Made by a program: the position numbers and the translations under genes. The notes under the pieces were generated by a model, which was given only the letters and a program-made list of their open reading frames with translations, made no database searches and was not told the DNA's origin. From contig USSR01000005.1 in NCBI GenBank assembly GCA_900557355.1, forward strand, positions 1 to 35,641: a DNA stretch of 35,641 nt. Direction: 5' to 3'. Origin of the DNA: an uncultured Bacteroides sp. (GTDB lineage Bacteria > Bacteroidota > Bacteroidia > Bacteroidales > Bacteroidaceae). Below, one piece after another: positions 1 through 8,900 of the stretch (the first letter of the stretch is position 1; every line of letters starts with the position of its first letter).

Positions 1-3
1 ACG

Positions 4-1194
4 GTGACGAACACCTCAAACGAAAAGTGCCGTCTGGCAATAATCGGTCCTGGTTCCCGGGGACGTTTTTTAATGGGATTTCTGGCTAAGAACCCCAAAG
101 TCGAGATCGTAGCATTGTGCGACATTTATAAACCGTCTATCGAGAGCGCATTGGAACTTGTGCCTAATGCCAAAGTGTATGGTGACTACCGGGAAGTGCT
201 GGAAGATAAGTCGATAGATGCCATACTCGTAGCTACCCCTCTTAGTTCGCATTGTAAAATCGTCTTGGATGCTTTCGACGCAGGAAAGCATGTATTTTGT
301 GAGAAGTCGATAGGTTTTACGATGGAAGAGTGTTACCGTATGTATCAGAAACATCGTAGCACGGGAAAGATTTTCTTCACTGGTCAACAACGTTTGTTCG
401 ACCCTCGTTACATCAAAGCGATGGAGATGATTCATGCGGGTACCTTTGGTGAAATAAATGCAATCCGTACCTTTTGGAACCGGAATGGCGATTGGAGACG
501 CTCGGTACCTTCACCCAATCTGGAACGCCTGATAAACTGGCGTCTTTACAAGGAATTCTCGAAGGGACTGATGACGGAACTCGCTTGCCACCAGCTTCAG
601 ATCGGAAGTTGGGCTTTGCGTAAGATTCCCGAGAAGGTGATGGGGCATGGTGCCATTACTTATTGGAAGGATGGCAGGGATGTGTATGATAATGTGAGTT
701 GTGTATATGTCTTTGATGATGGGGTGAAGATGACGTTCGACTCCGTTATATCCAATAAATTCTATGGACTGGAAGAACAGATCATGGGTAACCTTGGTAC
801 GGTAGAACCGGAAAAGGGAAAATATTACTTTGAGAATGTGGCTCCTGCACCGGCTTTCCTGCAGATGGTGAATGATTGGGAAAACAAAGTTTTCGATTCT
901 CTTCCTTTTGCCGGAACGAGTTGGGCTCCGGAAACTGCAAATGAGAACACTGGAGAGTTCATTATTGGAGAACGTCCTAAGAGTGACGGTACGTCCTTGT
1001 TGCTGGAAGCGTTCGTTGAAGCCGTCATAACACAAAAACAACCGGAAAGAATAGCGGAAGAAGGATACTATGCAAGTATGCTTTGTTTGCTGGGACATCA
1101 GGCACTGGAGGAAGAGCGGATGCTCTACTTCCCCGATGAATATAAAATAGATTATCTGAACCATCAATCTGTAAAAACACCCGAAGCAGTATGA
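4..1194 (+). CDS. Gfo/Idh/MocA-family oxidoreductase, cytoplasmic
   Basis: This is an NAD(P)-dependent sugar oxidoreductase of the Gfo/Idh/MocA family, 396 aa. The N-terminal Rossmann fold opens with the dinucleotide-binding turn GPGSRG near residues 15-20. The usual EKP motif is E100-K101-S102, with Ser replacing Pro. The conserved catalytic-region His is H196 in ELACHQ. There is no signal peptide, so it should act in the cytoplasm. The start is taken at the GTG at position 4, about a dozen residues before the first beta strand, which suits the family. The frame is still open at base 1, so the true start may lie outside the window. It overlaps the next gene by 4 bases (ATGA), which implies translational coupling. 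With the Tat-exported paralogue and the DUF1080 protein downstream it fits a 3-keto-glycoside pathway like the one described in B. thetaiotaomicron. The substrate cannot be read from sequence. Confidence 0.85.
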   Translation: MTNTSNEKCRLAIIGPGSRGRFLMGFLAKNPKVEIVALCDIYKPSIESALELVPNAKVYGDYREVLEDKSIDAILVATPLSSHCKIVLDAFDAGKHVFCEKSIGFTMEECYRMYQKHRSTGKIFFTGQQRLFDPRYIKAMEMIHAGTFGEINAIRTFWNRNGDWRRSVPSPNLERLINWRLYKEFSKGLMTELACHQLQIGSWALRKIPEKVMGHGAITYWKDGRDVYDNVSCVYVFDDGVKMTFDSVISNKFYGLEEQIMGNLGTVEPEKGKYYFENVAPAPAFLQMVNDWENKVFDSLPFAGTSWAPETANENTGEFIIGERPKSDGTSLLLEAFVEAVITQKQPERIAEEGYYASMLCLLGHQALEEERMLYFPDEYKIDYLNHQSVKTPEAV

Positions 1195-1433
1195 AAGACA
1201 CGATTGTAACCGCACGACGAAAGAAAATAGAGTTAATTACTTTACTCGTTTGTTTCGTAGTATCCAATTTGATACACCTCTATGCAATTATAGCTTATCA
1301 TGCGCCATTTACGGAGATGATAACTTCTATTTTTTATATCATCATATTTACTTTTGTGCTTTATGCTTTTTGGGGGATTTTGCGTCTCTTGTTTAATGGG
1401 CTACGGGCATTGTTTACTCGTTCACGAACTTAA
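1191..1433 (+). CDS. Small two-helix membrane protein, unknown function
   Basis: This 80-aa protein has a basic N-terminus (TARRKKIE) and two hydrophobic segments, about residues 16-40 and 43-68. It ends in an Arg-rich tail (RALFTRSRT). It is predicted to be an inner-membrane hairpin with both ends in the cytoplasm. Its ATG overlaps the stop of the upstream oxidoreductase in an ATGA arrangement, which supports it as a real, co-translated gene. It lies 26 bases before a Tat-exported oxidoreductase. I do not recognise the family. A role in coupling, anchoring or transport for the flanking oxidoreductases is only an inference from position. It has no ApbE-type flavinylation motif (DGxT/S-A-T). 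Confidence 0.7.
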   Translation: MKDTIVTARRKKIELITLLVCFVVSNLIHLYAIIAYHAPFTEMITSIFYIIIFTFVLYAFWGILRLLFNGLRALFTRSRT

Positions 1434-1459
1434 TCAATATCAATGAAAATAAATAACTT

Positions 1460-2878
1460 ATGGTAACACGAAGAGATTTTCTGAAAACGATGTCAATGGC
1501 TTCTGCCGGATTGGCGTTGGGGGCAGGTGACTTACTGCATGCTCAAACGATTTCACCCAAGAAAGGAAGAGGTGACAAGGTAAAGATAGCCTATATCGGC
1601 ATTGGTAACCGCGGTGAACAGATTATTGAAGATTTTGCGCGGACAGGTATGGTAGAAGTGGTAGCGTTATGTGATGTGGACATGGGTGCCAAACATACGC
1701 AAAAGATTATGGCTAAATATCCGAAGGCAAAACAGTTTAGAGATTTCCGCCAGATGTTTGATAAAGCCGGTAATGAGTTTGATGCTGTGGCGATTGCTAC
1801 TCCCGACCATTCACATTTCCCGATCAGTATGCTGGCATTGGCATCCGGAAAACATGTATATGTAGAAAAACCGCTGGCCCGTACTTTCTATGAAGCGGAA
1901 TTGTTGATGCAAGCTGCGCTTAAACGTCCTAACTTGGTTACCCAGGTAGGAAATCAGGGACATTCTGAAGCAAACTATTTCCAGTTTAAAGCTTGGATGG
2001 ATGCGGGAATTATCAAAGACGTAACTGCTATCACTGCCCACATGAATAACCCGCGCCGTTGGCATAAATGGGACACTAATATCTATAAACTTCCTTCGGG
2101 ACAGCAACTGCCGAAAGATATGGACTGGGATACCTGGCTCGGAGTTACCCCTTATCACGAATATAATAAAGATTATCATTTAGGACAATGGCGTTGCTGG
2201 TATGATTTTGGTATGGGTGCATTGGGCGACTGGGGGGCGCATATCCTCGATACGGCTCACGAGTTTCTGGAACTGGGATTGCCTTATGAAGTTACCATGC
2301 AATACGCAAATGGTCATAATGATTATTTCTTCCCTTATTCTTCCACGATTCTCTTCCGCTTCCCGCAACGTAAAGGGATGCCACCGGTAGACATTACTTG
2401 GTATGACGGTCTGGATAATCTTCCTCCTATTCCTGCCGGTTATGGAGTATCGGGACTGGACCCGAACATTCCTGCGACAAATCAGGGAGATACTCCTGCG
2501 GCTAAATTGAATCCGGGAAAGATTATCTATACGAAAGATTTAATCTTTAAAGGGGGGAGTCATGGAAGCACTTTGTCTATTATTCCGGAAGAGAAAGCGA
2601 AAGAGATGGCTGGCAAATTACCGAAGGTTCCTAAAAGTCCTTCCAATCACTTCGAAAACTTCTTATTGGCATGTAACGGTATTGAAAAGACGCGCTCACC
2701 GTTCGAAATCAACGGTGTTTTGAGTCAGGTGTTCTCACTGGGTGTAATGGCTCAACGGCTTAATACACAGCTATTCTTTGACAGCCGCACGAAACAGATT
2801 ACAAATAATGAATTTGCTAATGCAATGTTGGCGGGACTTCCGCCGCGTAAAGGTTGGGATGAATTTTATAAATTATAA
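1460..2878 (+). CDS. Tat-exported Gfo/Idh/MocA oxidoreductase
   Basis: This 472-aa protein starts with a twin-arginine signal (TRRDFLK followed by a hydrophobic Ala/Gly-rich stretch, ending near LLHAQ at about residue 29). It is therefore probably folded with its cofactor in the cytoplasm and exported to the periplasm. The Rossmann fold begins near residue 45 with GIGNRG. The classical motif E136-K137-P138 is intact, and the catalytic-region His is H261 in GDWGAH. The long C-terminal part is typical of the exported Bacteroidota branch. An exported dehydrogenase with a tightly held nicotinamide cofactor fits oxidation of a glycoside at C3 before cleavage by a DUF1080 protein, which is the next gene. 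The exact sugar is unknown. It starts 26 bases after the small membrane protein and is probably in the same operon. Confidence 0.9.
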   Translation: MVTRRDFLKTMSMASAGLALGAGDLLHAQTISPKKGRGDKVKIAYIGIGNRGEQIIEDFARTGMVEVVALCDVDMGAKHTQKIMAKYPKAKQFRDFRQMFDKAGNEFDAVAIATPDHSHFPISMLALASGKHVYVEKPLARTFYEAELLMQAALKRPNLVTQVGNQGHSEANYFQFKAWMDAGIIKDVTAITAHMNNPRRWHKWDTNIYKLPSGQQLPKDMDWDTWLGVTPYHEYNKDYHLGQWRCWYDFGMGALGDWGAHILDTAHEFLELGLPYEVTMQYANGHNDYFFPYSSTILFRFPQRKGMPPVDITWYDGLDNLPPIPAGYGVSGLDPNIPATNQGDTPAAKLNPGKIIYTKDLIFKGGSHGSTLSIIPEEKAKEMAGKLPKVPKSPSNHFENFLLACNGIEKTRSPFEINGVLSQVFSLGVMAQRLNTQLFFDSRTKQITNNEFANAMLAGLPPRKGWDEFYKL

Positions 2879-2893
2879 ATAGAAACAGCTTTT

Positions 2894-2924
2894 TCCATTC
2901 CTTTCTTTAGGAGAAGGGGATGGA
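2894..2924 (+). other. Hairpin between oxidoreductase and DUF1080 genes
   Basis: Arms 2894-2905 (TCCATTCCTTTC) and 2913-2924 pair over 12 positions, counting two G-U pairs, around a 7-base loop. No T-run follows, so it is unlikely to be a full terminator. It may be an RNA stability or processing element within the operon. Confidence 0.4.
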
Positions 2925-2937
2925 GAAGGACCAATAA

Positions 2938-4290
<1,353 letters not shown>

Positions 4291-4344
4291 TTCCGTTTTC
4301 TAGTTATTAGGAGATACGTCAAAACTCCTTTATGATTTTTATTC

Positions 4345-4416
4345 AGGCACGGATTACACGGGTTTCACGGTTACTCTAATGAAATAAAAACCGCGTAATC
4401 TGTGTAATCCGTGCCT
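4345..4416 (+). repeat. Long imperfect inverted repeat (28-nt arms), intergenic
   Basis: Left arm 4345-4372 (starting AGGCACGGATTACACG) and right arm 4389-4416 (ending GTGTAATCCGTGCCT) are reverse complements with four mismatches, around a 16-base loop. The outer 15 bp pair perfectly. As RNA this would form a stable hairpin after the DUF1080 gene and may act as a 3' end, though it has no real T-run. From memory, runs like ACGGATTACACGG recur between genes in Bacteroides genomes, so it may be a dispersed repeat element. Confidence 0.75.
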
Positions 4417-4433
4417 AATTTGTGTTTTATACG

Positions 4434-5252
4434 ATGCAGACCACTATTCAACATCTATACAAACCGTCAAATGATGGTAACTCCTTGTTTTATGCCTGGT
4501 TCCTTTCCATGCATACACGGGTGGATATTATCTTATGCAGCCGGAAACCGGAAGGGGAGTTGCTGCTTGTGGTCAATCGTATTTATGATGCATTGTGTCG
4601 GCTGGAAAAGATGGCGAACTTTTATGATCCGGCCAGCGAATTGTCTATTCTCAACCGGACAGCCTCTGTTTCTCCCGTTGTTCTTAGCGAAGAACTTTAT
4701 TCAATGATCGATTTATGTCTGGAATATAATGGTAGGACTTTGGGATGCTTCGATATCACAGTTCATTCGGAAAATTACAATCAGAACACTATACATTCAG
4801 TACATTTATCTGCCGGAGATCGTAGTGTCGCTTTTTCACAGCCGGGAGTAACTATCAATTTGTCCGGCTTTCTCAAGGGATATGCTTTGGAAACAATCAG
4901 AGGTATATTGAATGAGGCTCTGATAGAAAATGCATTGATAAATATGGGAAACAGTTCTATTCTTGCTTTGGGTAATCATCCGGTAGGTTCGGGATGGAAA
5001 ATTAATGATATACTTCTTCACAACGAATGCCTTACAACCTCCGGCAATGACTCTCCCAGCCGTCGGCACATTGTTTCTCCCCAAAATGGAAAATTGGTGG
5101 AGGGCGTCAAACAAATTGCTGTAGTAACAACTAACGGATCAATAGGGGAAATCTTGTCTACCAGTTTATTTGCTGCTGACAGCGAACAGCGTAAGGCTTT
5201 GCTGGCTGAATCTTCTTCTGTATTAAACCGTTTTTTCTTTATTGGTTACTAG
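4434..5252 (+). CDS. Divergent ApbE-like (FAD:protein FMN transferase family) protein
   Basis: This protein is 272 aa from the ATG at 4434. An upstream in-frame GTG at 4422 is less likely. ApbE landmarks appear in order: the N-terminal strand with SMHT, the FYDPASELSILN segment, INLSGFLKGYALE (the family's KGYA motif), ALINMGN at the position of the flavin-site GGN, and GEILSTSLF at the position of the Mg-binding DxxST. Key positions have drifted: GGN is MGN, the DP of the HIxDPxTG segment is SP, and the metal-site Asp is E239 with T243 retained. No signal peptide or lipobox is visible, although most ApbE proteins are exported. It may therefore be a degenerate or repurposed homologue, perhaps flavin-binding only. 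It follows the redox operon but is separated from it by a long hairpin, and a gene relic lies immediately after its stop. Confidence 0.7.
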   Translation: MQTTIQHLYKPSNDGNSLFYAWFLSMHTRVDIILCSRKPEGELLLVVNRIYDALCRLEKMANFYDPASELSILNRTASVSPVVLSEELYSMIDLCLEYNGRTLGCFDITVHSENYNQNTIHSVHLSAGDRSVAFSQPGVTINLSGFLKGYALETIRGILNEALIENALINMGNSSILALGNHPVGSGWKINDILLHNECLTTSGNDSPSRRHIVSPQNGKLVEGVKQIAVVTTNGSIGEILSTSLFAADSEQRKALLAESSSVLNRFFFIGY

Positions 5253-5260
5253 GTATTTTT

Positions 5261-5362
5261 TTAGGGCGTGTGGTATTGCTTGATAGAGTTTACTGGGATG
5301 ATAAAGCTTGGCCTAATCTTTTGGGTAACGGTTCAGCTGTAAAGACTGAAACAGATAGGTAA
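5261..5362 (+). pseudogene. 3' relic of a GH43 glycosidase gene
   Basis: Codons from 5261 to the TAA at 5360 read LGRVVLLDRVYWDDKAWPN and onward. This matches the C-terminus of the intact GH43 at 23465-24529 (LGRVVLLDRVYWDDDDWPY). By hand count 21 of 29 residues and about 66 of 87 bases agree (5264-5350 against 24416-24502), including an identical 20-base run at 5273-5292 and 24425-24444. There is no start codon and nothing else of the GH43 gene upstream, because the ApbE-like stop lies at 5250-5252. This is the stump of a lost GH43 gene. The similarity is too low for a recent copy of the resident gene, so it looks like a separate paralogue. Confidence 0.85.
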
Positions 5363-5455
5363 AAAGAATGTGAGGTATGTTAAAAAAAACTTTCATTATG
5401 GAATTTTTGATATACCTTTTTCATTATTCGGAATTTATTTTGTCTTTGTAGGAAC

Positions 5456-5856
5456 ATTATCGTCTATGCCGAAGGTGCGGGGTAGACATTTTGAGGATTC
5501 GTCGCATTATTGATTCTATTCCGGAGAATGGTTATATTGCTTCCAATTACGTACAAGCATTACTGCATGCTGCCGGTACTCACCTGGTAGATGAGTTTGT
5601 TTCCGATAATAAAGAGGAGCTAGTAGCTTTCGTTCGTCGGTGCAGATTTCTGATTCATTCACTGCGTGCTTATATAATTATTCAGGGAACACGTGGACAA
5701 AAGAGAGTCAAAGAAGATAAATTTGCTGAAACTATTGTTCGTTTGTCCGCCTTGCTACATTTCGCTACAGAAATCAAAGAAATGGATATAAATCCGTTTT
5801 TAGCTGCGCAAAGAGCCGTTATAACAGTTGATGCGTGTATCCGAATAGAAAAATAG
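5456..5856 (+). pseudogene. Truncated, internally deleted acetate--CoA ligase (ADP-forming)
   Basis: An open frame from a TTG at 5491 gives 121 aa that are pieces of the ATP-grasp half of an ADP-forming acyl/acetyl-CoA synthetase. Residues 1-47 (IRRIIDSIPENGY, NYVQALLHAAG, SDNKEELVAF) match the start of that domain. From about residue 53 the sequence (IHSLRAY, GTRGQK, FATEIKEMDINPFLA, VDACIRIEK) matches its extreme C-terminus. From family memory, roughly 120-130 residues are missing at the junction near 5648-5653, including the nucleotide-binding core. The whole N-terminal CoA-binding half is also absent. Upstream, 5456-5482 appears to hold one more short piece (IVYAEGAG) in another frame. 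An active enzyme is not plausible. A small expressed peptide cannot be excluded but has no supporting sign. The boundaries are approximate. Confidence 0.78.
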
Positions 5857-5873
5857 GACTATTCTTTCATTCA

Positions 5874-5919
5874 TTGAGACATATTTACTATCTTTCCGCT
5901 ATGATTTTGCCTACATTTG
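5874..5919 (+). promoter_or_regulatory. Promoter of the HTCS gene with one regulon half-site
   Basis: A good Bacteroidota -7 box, TACATTTG, lies at 5912-5919. A TTGA half-site begins at 5874, exactly 38 bp before it, the same distance as in the four PUL promoters described below. The partner half-site expected at 5853 is degenerate (ATAGGACTATTC) and overlaps the end of the gene relic. Weak autoregulation by the HTCS is plausible. Confidence 0.5.
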
Positions 5920-5953
5920 GTAACTCAAAACGAAAGGATAGAAAACACATAGT

Positions 5954-8900
5954 ATGAAGAAAACCCTGACTCTTTTAATCTGTCTTATTTGTTATCAGAT
6001 ACTCTGTCACGCTCAAGTGGCAGACGAACACTATTATTTCAAAAATCTAAGTGTACAGAATGGATTATCGCAGAATACAGTAAATACAATTTTACAGGAT
6101 AAGCAGGGCTTTATGTGGTTCGGCACCAAGGATGGACTGAACAGATATGACGGTCTGTCATTCCGTAAATTTAAGCATGATGACCGTAGTCAGCGGAGCA
6201 TAGGCAATAATTTCATCACGGCACTTTACGAGGATGAAAAAGGAAGTATCTGGGTGGGTACGGACGTAGGGCTTTATATCTATTATCCGGAAAAAGATTC
6301 TTTCGAGCATTTTACCAAACAAAGTGTAGAGAATACAAGGATAGAACATACTGTGACGGCTATCTCCGGAGATAATCAGGGGTGTGTCTGGATGGCAGTG
6401 GAATCACAGGGATTGTTCTGTTATAATCTGGAAAAAGGAGAGCTTCAGAACTATACCTTACAGAACTTCTCCTTTCTTACCACCAATGTTGAGACTTTTG
6501 CTTTTGACAATAGCGGAACCCTTTGGATCGGCTGGTATGGCGATGGACTTTTCTATTCGAAAGACCGTCTGAAAACTCTCCATCCTTATTTATCGCCTGT
6601 GAATAACAAGGAAATTTATGCGAACGACGTAGTGACCTGTATTGTAAAAGGTGCATACAACTGCTTGTATATAAGTTCTTTAAAAGGAGGAGTGAAAGAA
6701 TTGAATCTGACTTCAAACAAATTGCATGATTTACTTTTCGAAGATGAATCCGGGGAGTCTGTTTTCTGTCGTGAACTGTTGGTTGCTTCTGACAATGAAC
6801 TATGGATTGGTGCAGAGTCGGGACTTTATATCTATAATCTCCGGCTAGGTAAGTACGTTCATTTGCGCAGTTCGATTAATGATCCTTATTCTTTATCCGA
6901 TAATGCCATTTATTCATTGTGTAAAGATCGTGAGGGTGGCATTTGGATTGGCTCTTACTTCGGCGGTATAAACTACTATCCTCGTTTTTATACGAACTTC
7001 GAGAAATATTATCCGAAAGGAATAGAGAATGGCCTGCACGGGAAACGAGTGCGTGAGTTCTGTCAAGATAACCAGGGAATTCTATGGATTGGTACGGAAG
7101 ATGGTGGCTTGAATCGTTTTAATCCTAAAACCAAGACTTTTTCTTTCTTTACGCCAAGTAATGCTTTTACAAATGTTCACGGACTGTGCCTGGTTGATGA
7201 TAATCTTTGGGTGGGAACTTTCTCGAAAGGAGTAAAAGTGGTGGATACTCGTACAGGAGCTATTGTGAAAACCTATCAGAAGACAGACTCGCCCCGTTCA
7301 TTGATAGATAATAGCGTTTTCTCCATTTGCCGAACGACGACGGGGGATATTTATCTGGGTACTTTATTCGGTTTGTTGCGCTACAACAGACAATCTGATG
7401 ATTTTGACCGGATACCGGAACTGAATGCCCGGTTTGTATATGATATAAAAGAAGATTCGGGAGGAAACCTCTGGCTGGCCACTTACGCAAACGGTGCTTA
7501 CTGTTATAATGTAAGTGAGAAGAAATGGAAGAATTATTTGCATAATGAAAATAATCCGAAAAGCCTTCCTTATGATAAAGTGGTAAGTATCTTCGAAGAT
7601 TCTCACCGACAAGTTTGGTTGACAACTCAAGGTGGAGGGTTCTGTTTGTTTCATCCGGAAACGGAAACCTTTACCAGCTATAATCTGGCAGACGGATTGC
7701 CAAATGATGTCGTTTATCAGATTGTGGAAGATAAAGATGGACTTTTCTGGCTGACAACGAATAATGGTCTCGTATGTTTCCAACCTACTACCGGAGCAAT
7801 GAAAGTATATACTACCTCCAATGGTTTGCTGGGCGATCAGTTTAATTACCACTCCAGCCTGGAGACGGAAGATGGTACGATTTATCTGGGAAGTATCGAC
7901 GGCTTTATCGCTTTCAATCCGAAGACCTTTTCAGAGAATAGGTCGCTCCCATCTATTGTGATTACGGATTTCCTATTGTTTGGCAAAGAAGTGTATGTCG
8001 GTGAACCGGGATCTCCATTGGAAAAGAGTATCACTTTCTCTGATGAACTTATTCTTCAGTCTAGTCAGAACTCTTTCTCTTTCCGGGTAACAGCATTGGA
8101 CTTTCAAGCTCCAAGAATGAGTAAAATCATGTATAAATTGGATGGTTTTGATGCGGATTGGCTGACAATTGGCGAAAGCCCTATTGTTACTTATTCCAAT
8201 CTGCGATATGGCAATTATACATTCAAAGTGAAGGTTTCTAATAGTGATGGAGTATGGAATGAAAATGGAATATCATTAAAAGTACATAGTCTTCCTCCTT
8301 TCTATCTTTCTGTTTGGGCTTATTTTGTATATGCTTTGTTGATTATAGGTTGTTCTTTGTATGTAATTATATATTTCAAGAGGCGTAGTAACAACAAGCA
8401 TCGCAGGCAGATGGAGAAGTTTGAGCAGGAGAAAGAACGTGAAGTTTATCATGCAAAGATTGACTTTTTTACGAATGTAGCTCATGAAATACGTACACCG
8501 TTGACATTGATTAAAGGTCCGTTGGAAAATATCATACTGAAAAAACAAGTGGATGCTGAAACCCGTGAAGACTTGAACGTCATGAAACAGAACACGGAAC
8601 GATTACTCAATCTGACCAATCAGCTACTTGACTTCCGCAAGACGGAAAGCCAGGGATTCCGGTTGAACTTTGCAAAATGCAATATAACAGAGGTCTTGAA
8701 GGAAACTCATGTACGTTTCACTTCTCTTGCAAAACAGAAAGGGTTGGAATTTACCTTACAGGTACCAGAAAAAGATTTCTATGCCCATGTTAATCAGGAA
8801 GCATTTACGAAGATCATCAGCAACTTGTTGAACAATGGAATGAAATATGCCGAGAGTTATGTACATGTAATGCTGGAAATACCCGAAACTGATGATGATA

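Noticed and set aside
511..1215. 234-aa open frame on the minus strand
   Set aside because: Lies wholly opposite the first oxidoreductase, has no family-like motifs, and is rich in Cys/His/Phe runs typical of antisense shadow frames.
4422..4433. GTG start for the ApbE-like gene
   Set aside because: The ATG at 4434 is closer to the expected N-terminus and further from the hairpin ending at 4416; the choice is not certain.
5491..5856. 121-aa frame as an independent small gene
   Set aside because: Its two halves match separated parts of an acetate--CoA ligase ATP-grasp domain, so it is better explained as a deleted pseudogene.
7364..7852. 162-aa minus-strand frame inside the HTCS gene
   Set aside because: The propeller repeats of the HTCS explain the coding signal on the + strand.
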